Counted from the first letter of the stretch, positions 33,710 to 46,680 are shown. The stretch: 64,000 bases of DNA from Tenrec ecaudatus (GCF_050624435.1 NC_134547.1:26681374-26745373); one strand, 5' to 3'. Numbers and translations: made by a program. Notes: generated by a model not told the origin, from the sequence alone.

Positions 33710-36700
33710 TCATCACTGCTTTTTAGTGATGTGTAGTACTCCATTGTATGTATATACCACTGTTTTTAATCCAATCATTTGTTGGTGGAAATTTGGGTTG
33801 TTTCCAACTCCTTGCATTCGGATTTGTACCCTTGTGGAACTGCTGTTCAGGTCCTTTGCCCACCTCCTCGGTGGGCAATTAGTTTTTTTTTTCTCTTTGG
33901 AAACTAGCAGAGTATTGTAGATTTTAGTAATAAGGCCTTTGTCTGATGTGTCAGGCTAAAGATGTTTTCCCAGTCCGTGGGCTCTCTTATTACTCTCTTG
34001 GTGAATTATTTTGATGTACACAGATGTTTTATCTTCAGTGTATCCCACATGTCAATTTGTGACTCATGTGCATTTGTGTCCTTCCCTGTTTCTGCTATCC
34101 CATGTATTCCCAGTGCCAAAATTCTCAGATTGGTCCCAGTTCCCTTATTGATGGACCTAATAGTTTGGAGTTTTACCTCAAGGTCTGTGATTTACCTTGA
34201 GTTTATTCTTGTGCATGGAGTCAGATAAGGGTCATGCTTCATTTTTCTGCAGGTAGATATCCATTTTTCCAACACCGCTTGTTAAAGAGGGTACCTGCTT
34301 TTGATATTTTGGGGGCTTTATCAAAAGTGAGTTGTCTGTATGCTGATGATTTTATTTCTGGGTTTTCAGTTCTTTTCCAGTAGTCTAAGTATCTGTCATT
34401 ATACCAATACCTCCCAGTTTTGACCATGATGGCATTATAATATGTGCTAAAGTCAGGTAAAGCAAGCCCTCCCACTGTGTCCTTCTTAGGGAGTCTCTGC
34501 TAATTCTGGGCTTCTTCCCTCTCCATATGAATTTGGTAATCAGTTTTTCCATTTCTTTCAAGAAAGATGAGGGTAATTCTCTCAGGATTGCATTAAAGTT
34601 ATATAGTGCCTAGGAGAGAACTGACATCTTTACTATATTGAGTCTTCTGATCGACAAAAATGGGATCTTCTCCCATTTGTTGAATCACTCTTGGTTTCTT
34701 GTAATAGTGTTCCATAGTTTTCCTCATATAAATCTTTTGTTCTTTTAGTCTGCTATTTCCCTAGATATTTTAATTTGTGCTTGGCTATTGTGATGGGTAC
34801 CACCTTTTTGACCTCCTCTTCTGTTATTTTAGCTGATATGTATAGCAGTCCAGTGGACTTCTGTTTGTTGATCTTGTATCCTGCCACTCTGCCCCTTTTG
34901 GATCTTTTGGGATTTTCCATTTATAAAATCATGTCATCTACATATAACGATAGTTTTACCTCTTCCTTCCCCAGACGAATACCTTTGATGTCTCTCCTTT
35001 GCCTTATGCTGCGAGCTAAAACCTCCAGTACGATGTTAAATAAGACTGGGGACAAGGGGCATCCTTGTCTGGGCCCTTTTTCTGTGGAATTGTGTTCCTC
35101 TTTTCTGCATTGACTACCATGTTGGCTGTTGGTTCTTCATATATAGCTTGTATTGTCTTGAGGAATTGTCCTTCCATTCCTATCTCCTGACGTGTCTTAA
35201 AAAGGAATTTGTGTTGGATGTTGTCGAATGCTTTTTCCACATCTATCAATATTATCATGTGGTTCTTAGAGTTTTTCATGTCAATGTGGCACATGATACT
35301 AATGGTCTTTCGTATGTTGAACTATCCCTGGTATGAATCTTGCTTGGTCATGGTGAATTACCATATATACTCGTGTATAAGCTGAATTTTTCAGCACAAA
35401 AATGTGCTGAAAAACTGGGGTTTAGCTTATACGAGGTGTAATATCTCACAGGTGATTGTCGTTCCTCCGCTGTTCATTCAAAGCCCCACTGATACTGCAG
35501 GGCTTTGAATGTTTGTTACTCACATCTAACCAATCAGAGCCATCCTATGACGTGGAAGGCTCCAATTTGCAGAAGCACCCATAGTGATTCACTTACGCTG
35601 CCAGCTGAACTGGTCAGGATGTGTCAGTGGCTGCGCTCCGTCTCTCCCCTCTGGTCTCTGTGTTAATTCACATCCTGCATTTCCCACCCTAGGCTTATAC
35701 TCAAGTCATCAGTTTTTCTAGTTTCCCAGGTACCTAGGCTTATACTCAGGTCGGCTTATATTCAAGTATATATGGTATTCGTTTTATATACATTTGTATT
35801 CTATCGGCAAGTATTTTGTTAACAATTTTTGCATCTGTGTTCATTAAGAATATTGGTCTGTAGTTCTCAATTCTTGTAGGATTCCTGCCCTGTTTGGGTA
35901 TCATATTTATACTTGCTTCAAGAGGTTGCCGTCTTTTCTATGTTCTGGAAGATTTTGTGTAGGATTGGTGTCATTTCTTCCCTAAATGCTTGGTAGAATT
36001 GTCCTGTGAAGCCATCTGGTCCAGGGAATTTGGGGTTGGTAATCCCTTGATATCCTTGTCTATTTCTTCTATTGCTATGGGTCTATTGACATTCTTGATG
36101 TTCCTCTGGGAAATTCGAGGGAGGGATTGTTTTTCAAAATTTGACCATGTCTTCCAAGTTGTTGAATTCATTGGAGTACAGTCCTTCGTAATACTCTTTA
36201 ATTATCATTTTGAATTCATTAGAGTCTGTTGTAATGTCCCCTCTTTCATCCCTCATTCTTGCTATTGAAATTTGTTCCCGTCTTTCTTTGGTTAGGTTTA
36301 CCCACGATATGTTGATTCTGTTTATCTTTTCAAAGAACCAACTTTTAGCAGCATTAATTTTTTCCATAGTTTTCTTATTTTCCCTCTCCTAAATCTCAGC
36401 CCTGATTTTTATTATTTCTTTTCTTTTGCTATTAGCACGATTGTGCTGTTGACTCAGCCCTAGTTGCTGTAAATTTTGTGCCAGCATATCAATCATATGG
36501 CTTTCTTCCTTTCTCAGGTGTGCATGTATTGCTATGAAACTTCCTCTGATAACTGCCTTTGCTGTGTCCCATAAGTTTTGGTACGTCTTATTCTCATTCT
36601 CATTGGTTTCTAGAAATTTCCTAATTTCATCTATGATCTGAGCCAGTACACACTCCTTTTTCAGTAGAGAGTTATTCATCCTCCAATTGTTTGCCTTGTT

Positions 36701-37440
36701 TTATTCATCTTCCTTTTGCTGATTTCCAGCCTTATGGCACAGTGGTCAGTGAGAGAAGTCTATATGATATCAATGTGCTTAAATTTATGCAGATTTGACT
36801 TATGCCCCAGCATGTGGTCTATCTTCGAATATGTGCTATGTGGGCTTGAAAAGAATGTGAAATATTTTGTATTTTCATGAAAAGCTCTGTAAATATATAT
36901 CAGGTCAAATTGACTAATTGTAGTGTTTAGATCTCTGGCCTCCTTGTTGAGTTTCTTTCCCTGTGATATTTCTTTCTCAGAGAGTGGTGTATTGAAGTCA
37001 CCTACTATAATTGTTGAGGCTGTGACTTCCTTTTTCATATTTTGAAGCATTTGTTTGACGTATTCAGCAGGTCTGTCATTTGGGGAATATGTTTACAATG
37101 CTTAGTGGTTCTTTGCCTACTGCTCCCTTGAGCATTATATAGTGTTCCTCATCTCTTTTTATGGTTTGCACTTTGAGGTCAGTTTTATCCAAGATTACGA
37201 TTGCAACCCTTGGTTTTTTTTTTAATTGCTGTTTCTTTGGTATGTTTTCCTCCAGCATTTGATTCTCAGCCTAGTTTTGTTTGTAGTCTTGACATGTGTC
37301 TCCTGTTGGCAGCAGATTGATTAGTTGTATTTCTAAACTAGTCTAAACTAGTCTGCTAGCCTCAGTCTTTTAATGCCTGAGTTTAGTTCATAGATATTCA
37401 GGGGTATTATTTCCATCCGTGGACTCTGTGATGTCATCTT
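33710..37440 (-). pseudogene. L1-C ORF2 (endonuclease and reverse transcriptase), broken
   Basis: Open pieces on the minus strand line up in ORF2 order: 37,076-37,258 and 36,760-37,050 (endonuclease, with V-G-D-F-N), 36,389-36,679, 36,134-36,367 (W-F-F-E-K-I-N), 35,016-35,294 (RT, I-D-V-E-K-A-F-D) and 34,239-34,475 (G-G-L-A-L-P-D-F). A 415-bp DNA transposon interrupts the RT between 35,361 and 35,775. Several stops and shifts separate the pieces. Confidence 0.85.
35361..35775. mobile_element. Non-autonomous TIR transposon, TA target (mariner-like MITE)
   Basis: The left end CCATATATACTCGTGTATAAG and the inverse of the right end CCATATATACTTGAATATAAG form a TIR of about 23 bp with three mismatches; TA flanks it on both sides (35,359-35,360 and 35,776-35,777). 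No transposase frame is present. Two perfect 12-bp hairpins lie at 35,387-35,414 and 35,475-35,511. It sits inside L1-C ORF2. Confidence 0.85.
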
Positions 37441-37488
37441 ACACCTTTTGTGTTGGGTGTTTTCCCACCTCCCTTTCTTTTTAATGTA

Positions 37489-37512
37489 GTGTGTGTGTGT
37501 GTGTGTGTGTGT
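37489..37512 (+). repeat. (GT)12 microsatellite
   Basis: An uninterrupted GT run between L1-C ORF1 and ORF2. Confidence 0.95.
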
Positions 37513-38740
37513 TTCATTCTTGACTTCTTTTCACCCTTAATCCAATGCTATCTTGGGGGCTGTTTTCTCTTTGTTTCCCTCTGGGTGAGGTTGTTCTCTG
37601 TGGCAGTCTCTTACTTATGCTTGGTGAGTGCTGTTCTTCTGCCTATACTGGATCGACAAGGATCCAGGCTGGGTTTCTTCTAATGTATTCTTTGAGTTTT
37701 TCCTTCTCTAACAAGACAATTACTTCTTCATCTATCTTGATCAGTAATTTGGCTGTGTAGAGTATTCTTGGGTTTGCATTATTTTCCTTCAATTTTTGCA
37801 ATGTTACTCAACAACTCTCTCCTCTTCTTCATAGTGTTCTCTGATACCCTGTTTCCCCGAAAATAAGACAGTGTCTTATATTAATTTTTGCTCCCAAAGA
37901 TGCACTAGGTCTTATTTTCAGTGGATATCTTATTTTTCCATGGAGAAGAATGTGGTACACGTTTATTGTTTTATTAAAAGAGACCTCGTACTACCTGTCT
38001 GCTCTGACTGCGCTGCAGGCAATAGTGAGCTGCGTGGTGGTGCCCACCACTATGATCCAGAGTCCAGAGTTACGGTAGCTTCGGGGGTGCTGATTTTTGG
38101 GGAGGTCTTATTTTTGGGAGATGCCTTATATTTCAGCCCGAGGCAAAACTGTAAGTAGGTCTTATTTTGGGGGGATGTCTGACTTTTGGGGAAACATGAT
38201 AGGTCTGAGCATATTCTTATTTGGGAAACTATGTGATTGCTTGTTTTTCCCTAGCTCTTCTCATGATTTTCTCCTTTTCCTCAAAGTTGGATAGTAAGTA
38301 TGATGTGCCTTGATTTCTTCTTGGGTTTCAATCTGACTGGTGTTCTTTCAGCTTCCTGAATGGTTGCCAGGTTTTCATTCATTAAGCTCGGGAAGTTTTC
38401 CTCCAAGAATTTCCTCTCTGTTGCAGTTGACTTCTTTGTGGTGTCTTCCTCTGGTAATCCAATAATTCTAATGTTGTTCCACTTCATAGCATCAGACCTG
38501 GCTTTTAGGTTCTCTTCAGCTTCACTAATGATCTTATTAGATTTTTGTTCGCATTTAAAGTCTCCTTGGCTGTCCTCTAGGTCACTGGTGCAATTATCTG
38601 CCTCCTCCAGTCGATTCTCGAGGTCTGCGTGTCTGCTACTAGTTTTTGTTATCTCTTCCCTGATCTCTTGTATTTCCCTTTGGTGTATGGACTTAATCTC
38701 CTCTTTCATTTCATCTTTTTTCTGTATTGTTTTTCTCATA
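37500..38740 (-). pseudogene. L1-C ORF1 (coiled-coil RNA-binding protein), interrupted
   Basis: The open piece 38,281-38,739 has a long coiled coil rich in E and K, then I-I-G-L-P-E-E and a basic R-H-I-I-L segment, as in L1 ORF1 RNA-binding domains. A 353-bp DNA transposon (37,847-38,199) splits off the C-terminal part, which continues below 37,845. Confidence 0.82.
37847..38199. mobile_element. Non-autonomous TIR transposon, TA target (second family)
   Basis: The left end CCCTGTTTCCCCGAAAATAAG and the inverse right end TCATGTTTCCCCAAAAGTCAG form an imperfect TIR. TA dinucleotides flank it (37,845-37,846 and 38,200-38,201). The inside is rich in CTTATTTT motifs on both arms. It splits L1-C ORF1 and has no coding capacity. 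Confidence 0.85.
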
Positions 38741-39932
38741 TCCTGTATTACTGCAAGAAGTATTCTGAAAAATTCTTTATGTGGCAGATAAATATCTGCT
38801 TCTTCTATGCATGTCGTTCGGTTCAGGACATCTCTGCCATTGAAGTTTGTTTCTCATGTTTTTTTGTTGAGGTCATTGGGCCTGATTGCTGTTTGTTTTA
38901 GAGGAGCCAGGTGCCATTTTTCAGGGAGTCAAAGAGCACTGGCTCTCTCTGGGAGACTCGTAGGAAAGCTTCTTCGAACTGCTACAGCTAATTTCACTAT
39001 GGAATTAGCCAACCACTTTATCCTCCTGTGGCTTCACTCTTTCCCTAGTCAACAAGTTGGATGGGCCTCTCCGGAGATGCTGGTTGGGTTGTTGTGGATC
39101 CACGAGGATGGTGCTTTACTGGGTGATCTCACAAGAATCCATGATGGTGTGGCCCATGACGGCTTGGGTTGCCACAGGTGGCATGCAAAGGTGCCCGCTG
39201 CAACAGGAGTGTCACAGAAACCTGGTTGGTTGCCTGCTTTGGTATAGAGCACCGTGAATGGTGGGCGGAATTTCCCTGATCAGGTAGATCACTGCATAGG
39301 TTAGGCAGAGGTTCCCACTGCTCCGTGGAAAGCTGGTGAGTGTTTGATAAGCTTTCTTAGTCTGTGAGGCACTACAGCAGGCGGGAGGAAGCTCCCTCAG
39401 TAACGTGGGACCACAGAGGATGGATAGGAGCTCCCCAAGGCACACAGGCAGGATTTCCCCCAAAGAAGGGGTGCCGAATTTCTCCAGCCATGTCTTAAGC
39501 ACTACAGAGGACCGGCAGGTGGTCTTTTCCAGGGAAGAAGTTGGGCAGGATATCCCCTGTTGGAGTGTGGGTGGGCTTTCCCAGCTTCCGGTTATGCTGC
39601 AGAGGGAGGAGCTCGCCCAGCAGGGTTGAGTGCAGGCATTAATGCCCTAGGCTAAGGGTAGTGGTCAGGATGTTGGCAGTGCTGTGTGAGAGAAAGGGGA
39701 AGAGAAAAAGAGAAGGAAAAAAACAGCCCACTGAGACAGGGGGATAGGGGGGAATAGAGAGAAGAGAGGGAAACTGAAGCATCAATATAAATGAACCTGA
39801 TCCTTGACCATGGGGCTGGAGGGGTTTAATCCCTGCCCTGAGATGGTGTCAAACTGTGGCTGTGTTGAGATAAAGCCCCTGTGTTGGCTACAAATGATCC
39901 TGGCTCCAGCCAAGACAGTGGCCGGGCCAAGG

Positions 39933-40127
39933 TAAGGTGACCAGATTTTAACATTGGTATAGCGGGACACCATTGATAAAACTCATATCCTGGTGAAATT
40001 GCCACATGGCAGCCGAAAACCGTACATACCCTCACTTGTTGTCCATTCTTTCCAAAAATTGGGACTTTTTAAAAACACCATAGACACGAGAAAAAATGTT
40101 TAAAAAGCGGTACGTCTGGTCACCTTA
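39933..40127. mobile_element. hAT-type MITE with 8-bp target duplication
   Basis: The ends TAAGGTGACCAG and CTGGTCACCTTA are perfect 12-bp inverted repeats. The flanks are GGCCAAGG (39,925-39,932) and GGCTAAGG (40,128-40,135), an 8-bp target duplication with one change. Length 195 bp, no ORF. It is inserted in the L1-C 5' UTR. Confidence 0.88.
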
Positions 40128-40345
40128 GGCTAAGGTCAAACCCTAGCTGGCCTCCATTGTGGTAAGCCAAAAGACCCAGCTCCTTAAAACCTATTGGATC
40201 TCTGCCTACTTATCTTTCTGATGCTCCTTCTGCGACCTGGCGGTGTGGAATTTCCCTCTTAGTGACTCTCCTGCACAGATTTCTGTGGAGTTCCTCTGCT
40301 ATGTGTTACTCAGTCGCCATCTTCCTGGAAGTCTCTACCATCCAT

Positions 40346-42366
40346 TTCTTAACAGATTTTTGTGAGAACTTTTTTTTCTCTCCCACTTAAAATTAATATA
40401 CTTTTCCCCTCAAGAGACTGTAATTTACCTTTGTAAATTACAGAAAAAGGGCTTCAAAAATTCATGGAAAATTCCTTTACCTTTTAATCCTATTTCCATG
40501 AGCTATTTGTGGCTCACTCATACATGTTATTCCAGTTACTATGACTCCACAAGAAATTATCGCCAACACTTAATGGCCTAAAATAGCAATTAAATATGCT
40601 CATAGATTTTATATTTTGTGGGAAGGAACTCAGACATAGCATAACAAACATGTTTCTTCTCTGCCCTAGGATGCCGGGGCCTCAGCTACACACCTTACTG
40701 GCTAGACCAGAAATGTCTGAAAGCTCGCTTACCATGTGGCTGCCTGATGGGCCAGTTTGGGCTTCTTCACAGTTCAATGTCTAGTGTCCCTCCAGAGTAC
40801 GTTTCCTAAAGGAGAAACCAGGTAGAATCATACTCCTATAGTCCCTGGGAGCACTGCTGCCGTATTCATTAGGTCTGAAGAGTCCCAAGTCCCCCATCCC
40901 CAGGTGCACAAAAGGGAAAGTGACCACACACCTCACATTCCTTCACGAAGGGATCTAGGGTCCCTGAGTAAACCGCATGGAGTGCATAGCTGACCTCTGG
41001 CTACATCAAGGAGAAGAATCCTACGTAGCTCCATCAATCAAGGCCGATTGCCACAAAATAGAGATCAGGCATGCCTCCACCCTCCATCATTCTTTACCCT
41101 TTTCTGATAGTAACTGTTTCTTCCACAGCATTCTACTTTTGTGCTGTGTTCTATAATCCATTGCACTGGTCGCACAGAGCTCACAGGCAATACTCACAAT
41201 TAAGGGAGCTTTTTAGAGAACTTAATGGGTTACTACAAGCCAAGATCAGAAAACACTAAGGATACAGTCATTGGTCCACAGTATCATCTCGCCTCAATCA
41301 AGTCTTTCTCTAGTCCTTAGTCTCTGTGTTGCTCTTCAATTCTGTCTCGTGTCTCCTTGCCTCAGCCTCTGACTTTGCCTTGTTCTTTCAGTCTGTCCAG
41401 TAATTTCTGTTTCACAGCCTCTGGTTCCTCTTGTCTTTAGACAGAGATCTCATTTGTTCTCCACTGGTAGTTCTTTATCCCTTAAGTTCATGGGATTCCT
41501 CTCTGTTCCTGTTCTAAGATAACACATCCCTATGGCCAGGGAAGTGGCAACGAAAATGAACCAGTCCACTCTGTTTTGTGTTAGACATGCCCTATTTGCA
41601 AAGTCCCACCTAATCATCAATGGGAATCACAAAGACCTAGACAGAAGAGCCATGCCAAGAGACTTCACACCACGATAGTCCCACAGACAGGCGCTTCTTG
41701 CCTTCTTACCCTTAAATCTACAAGTGAGAGCTGTGTCTTGGGAGATTCGCCTCTAAACCCTGGCAACCAAGTGTGCTTTTTACAGTGCATTTCCTCAACT
41801 CCTGTGCAGACAGACCACTGCAGCCAGGTGCAGATTCAGGGCAGCCTCCCAGCATTGCCTGTCTGTCCTGCAGCCCCCACTCTATGTGCCTCATTGGGCC
41901 TCAGCCATCCATGTGGCCTTTCTGCTCTGCTGGGTGGCATTCTGTTTTAAGATGATGGCAACGCCTTGACAGTCAAAGCTGCAGAACCCTCTGGAGAAAG
42001 GACACCAGTGAGTTGCGTTTCTTGCCCACACCCCATCACTGTGGTGGACTTGCACACATTCCTGTTGAGTCAGATGTTGGTGATCTGCATTTCTCCTCCA
42101 CAATCACTTCACTTTAAAAAAAAAATTTAGCCCCTGCTATGATTCTAGTGATAGAAGGCGATGTAGGATTTAAGAAAGCTGAATTATCCTTGTCATGTTT
42201 AACTCACTGCATAGTTGGAAACTTATAGTTTGAATGTTACATGTTTGCTGTCAGGAATTGAATTTCCTTTCCACTGGGCATCCTGCAGACCCTGCGGTGC
42301 TGCATTGCTCCTTGGGCCTTGCTGTGTAGCATGGGGATTGCAGGGCCATCTCTACTCTGCTTATAG
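40346..42366. other. NIN intron, no gene or recognised repeat
   Basis: This is the last 2 kb before the first recognised NIN exon. I saw no further exon with both splice sites and no repeat family. Confidence 0.5.
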
Positions 42367-42496
42367 GACCTGCAGGACCGCAATGATGAGTTGCAGGCTG
42401 CGCTGGAAGGCCTACAGACATGGATGCACAAGACACAGAGTAGCCCATCTAGTTTCCGGCCAGATGGATGCCTGCCCCCAGCAGATTGCTCCGAAG
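42367..42496 (+). CDS. NIN: NIN (ninein) exon, first recognised
   Basis: Ninein is a large coiled-coil protein of the centrosome that anchors microtubule minus ends at the mother-centriole appendages. This 130-nt exon gives 43 codons plus one base, starting D-L-Q-D-R-N-D-E-L-Q, closely like ninein just before its giant central exon. The acceptor TTATAG and donor GAAG/GTAGAG are canonical. The exon starts in phase 0 and ends in phase 1, which matches the next exon at 46,508 exactly (the split codon gives G). There is no stop. The lower-complexity second half (S/P-rich) is also variable in the family. The number 16 in human order is from memory. Confidence 0.85.
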
Positions 42497-44640
42497 GTAG
42501 AGGATCTTCTTGGGGAAAGGGTGGAGTCCTTGTTCCAGCAAACTGGGCTATCTCTCAGACCTACCCGTAGTTTGTGTCATGGGCCACTTCCAAGCATCAT
42601 AGGGTACATTGAGGCACAAACACCTGCCCCAGACACACTGGCACCACCCGGCTGAGTTCCTTGTAGCTGGGAATTTATGGAAGGGGATGGGGGCTTTATC
42701 AACTGTAATGAAATGGCAGCAGTTATGTGATCTCACAATGACCTCATGAGAGGCATGTCCATCACTCCTAGATGTTCCAAAGCCACCTCCAGAGTTGTGA
42801 TTAAGATGAAGGGACTTGGTGGTGAGGTTTCAGCATAGGCTAGAGACAGAGAGAGTGAGGGTATGTGACAGTAAATAAAGGAGCTATATTTCCTTTGCCC
42901 AGGTCACAGACCAGTCTCTATACAGATTGTCCTCTGAGCTGTAAGCTGGTTGATGTGAAAACTCTTTTAATAAAAGAGATAAATTATATCTAATACATAT
43001 TAATGACTCCCTGATGTTCAGAGAGAGCTTGAGATTTGTCCCCTTGAGTGTCAGAATTCGTCAGAATAGACCTGTGCCAGCGGCGCCTGCGCAGGACACA
43101 GGTCAAGCACTGGAAGCAGTTGGGACCTGTGTGCATAGGCGTGCATATCTGCTTAAAAGTAGATATCTCTGGCTTCAGGATCCTCTTAGTGCTGAGGTTT
43201 ATGACAAATTCCACCTACAGTGTAGACTGTGTTTGATTAATCTCAGCTCCTTCAAAAGACAAGAACAAGGAGGTAACACAGCTGCCCTAGAGTTTTGTCA
43301 TAGTCCTGTATAGCCAGGGGTTGGTTCTTGGATCAGTGCCCCCAACTGTGCATCAGCAGACACCGTGGCAAGTCTCTCAGCCCTGCTGCCAAAGCTCTGA
43401 TACACAGTGGTTTTGTGTGCTAAGTTTTGGCCACTCCCTCACCCCAGGGAGATCTGTGGACACTGACAGGCCACTCCCTCACCCCAGGAAGATCTGTGGA
43501 CACTGACAGGCCACTCCCTCACCCCAGGGAGATCTGTGGACACTGACCTGTGGATCTTTGGCAGTCGAGCATTTTGCATCCTCCTCCCTCCCAGTTTTGT
43601 AGTGCTCTAAAGCTATTTATTTAATAAAATGTAAATGAATTATAGCTAAAAGAGCCAACCTGGGAACCTTAAGTTTTCTCTGAATGTGGGTACAGCGTCT
43701 TTGGACCCCAACATAACCTGCTCACCTGCAAATGGCAGATTGGTGTCTTGAAATCCTGTGAGTCAACAGCCAAAGGCCATTAGACTCATTTGGGAAATGT
43801 GGGATGGAGCCTGACACAGCCAGCTGCACCACATCCAGAGATGCCAAGGGTGCTGTGACATCCATTTAAGGCATCCTACGTATTCTTCCACACAACAGAC
43901 AGGTCAGCCATCCCCAGGGAAATGGACACTGTGTCCCCTCAACTACACAGAATTTATGGCCCTCAGCACGAACCACTGACCCAAAACCTGGGAGACAAGG
44001 CCCTGAAGTCTTGGGTCTGCTCGAGACTGGGGACTGCGGCACCAGATCACAGACCTAGGCTTCATTCCATCGCTAATGAAACCTAGCAGTTTCACAATGT
44101 GGCCTTTTTATGTACTGTCCTCCCATCCCTCTGATGGAAACCATTTTAGAAGCAGCACCAAGGCTCAGTTGACCCTTCCGATGTTTGTCTGCTGCTGAGA
44201 GAATAGTAAGAAGCTGGGTTGCAGTAAGCCTAGTGATGTGGACTGTCCAGCCTCACGGACCTCCTGTCAGCCCAGGTGACTGCGCAAGTTGACAGTTCTC
44301 AGTTTCCAAGGCAAAGTAATTCTTTCCAGAGGTTCTCATTCAGGTTTTTGTCTTGTCCCTTATGTCAAAGTTTGTCACCATTTTCAGGGTGACAATGAGA
44401 GTAGAGGATGACTTTGCCACGTCCCATCCTTGACACTGCAAAATGAAGACTGAGTCATGGCATAAATGCAATTCTGAGTCTCAGACCAGCTCTCTTCCAA
44501 GCCCTAGCAACACACGTAGTTCAAAGATGTGCCTTGTGTGCCTGGTGTGCGGAGTGGTGATTCAGGTCGGAAAGCGAGTCCTTGCAGTGCTCTCAAGCAC
44601 CATTCCTCATTCCACACGTATGGAATGTGCCTGACTGCTT
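42497..44640. other. NIN intron, unclassified apart from a minisatellite
   Basis: It contains three exact-length 40-bp repeats at 43,431-43,550. A frame near 43,014-43,313 has no recognisable product. No repeat family was seen. Confidence 0.5.
43431..43550 (+). repeat. 40-bp minisatellite, three copies
   Basis: Units at 43,431, 43,471 and 43,511 share CCACTCCCTCACCCCAGG and GATCTGTGGACACTGAC, with one or two differences (GGA/GAA; final ACAGG/ACCTG). High identity indicates recent duplication. Confidence 0.95.
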
Positions 44641-44659
44641 TATTTATTATTATTATTAT

Positions 44660-45515
44660 TGTATTTTAAAATCATTTTGTTGGGAGATCTTACAAGTATA
44701 ACATTCCATAGTTAAATCACATCAAACAGTGTTGTACAGTTGCTACCACAATCCGTTTCAAAACATTTTCTTTTTCTTGAACTCCTTGATATCTGCTCCC
44801 CATTTATTCCCTCCTTTGCCCACCATACCCCGCCCCAGGAAACCTTACTTTATTTTTTTCCATATCTTGCACATCCAATATATCCACTCACATACAATTC
44901 TGTTGTTCGATCCCATTGAGTGGGGTTATTCAGTCATCAGTGCTCTCAGCTCCCTGTTATCTCCTCCCCCCTTCCCGTACCCTCAGGGAACCGTTACTCC
45001 ATTTATTGTTTCTGAAGGGTTATCTATCTTAGCTTTCATGTATCAAATGATATTAAATATACGATGAACCTACATCAAATCTGATATGATTAAAGAGGCA
45101 AAACAAATAAAAACCATAATCATAAGGGGAGGGAATATTAAGGAACTAGAGGATAATTATGTAGTTCATCAGTGCTATACCACACCCTGGATTTATCATC
45201 CCTTCCTGTGTCCCTTCTGAGCGTGACTGTCCAATTACCAGAGGGGCTGTGATTTCTGGGTCTCTACTACATCCATGCCCCTTCACATCAATTTGGTTGC
45301 TTATCTTTTGAACTTCTGATACCATTTCTCCTCAACACCTCATGATCACACAGGCTGGTGTGCTTCCTTGTGGGCTGTTTCTTACCTGCTAGTTGGGCAC
45401 TTATTTAACTGCAAAGCATCTAAGACCCCATATGCTATTAATAACCAGGCACCATCAGCTTTTTTCAACCACATTTGCTTATGCACCCATTTTGGCTTCA
45501 GCAATCATCTGACCA
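44660..45515 (-). mobile_element. L1 3' fragment (older subfamily), minus strand
   Basis: AAAATCATTTTGTTGGGAGA is the inverse of an L1 tail. The 3' UTR follows with one copy of the unit of about 245 bp (45,295-45,510: CATGATCACACAGGCTGG, CACATTTGCTTATGCACCC). An ATT repeat lies at the tail (44,642-44,661). Confidence 0.8.
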
Positions 45516-45519
45516 GTTT

Positions 45520-45700
45520 ATCGAGCAACACACAGACTTACTGCCATCAAGTTGATGCCAACTCATAATGACCCTATAGGACATGGGAGACCTGCCCCTG
45601 TGGGTTTCTGAGACTGTAACTCTTGATGGTGGTTTCAAACTGCTGACATTTCAGATCACAGTCCAATGCATAAACACCATGCCACCAGAGCTCCTACATA
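45520..45700 (-). mobile_element. AfroSINE, minus orientation
   Basis: TTACTGCCATCAAGTTGATG, GGGAGACCTGCCCCTGTGGG and CATGCCACCAGAGCTCC are the inverse of the SINE 3' end, middle and head. It lies directly beside the L1 fragment. Confidence 0.88.

Positions 45701-46680
<980 letters not shown>

Larger units (their letters stand above)
31507..40345 (-). mobile_element. L1-C, long L1 reaching its 5' end, minus strand
   Basis: From high to low coordinate: 5' UTR beginning at about 40,340 with AAGATGGCGACT (a YY1-type site at L1 starts), ORF1 (about 38,740 to 37,500), ORF2 (about 37,440 to 33,710: endonuclease with V-G-D-F-N-T-P, RT with V-E-K-A-F-D-N-I-Q, C-terminal part with G-G-L-A-L-P-D-F) and a 3' UTR with two tandem units. 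The ORFs hold frameshifts and stops. Three DNA transposons are inserted at 35,361, 37,847 and 39,933. About 400 bp spanning the ORF2/3' UTR border, present in L1-A and L1-F, are missing near 33,716. No poly(A) is visible at the 3' end. Confidence 0.88.

Noticed and set aside
38360..39247. Plus-strand open frames of 143 and 146 codons
   Set aside because: They are antisense to L1-C ORF1 and its 5' UTR.
43014..43313. A 99-codon open frame in a NIN intron
   Set aside because: No similarity to ninein, no fitting splice sites and phases.
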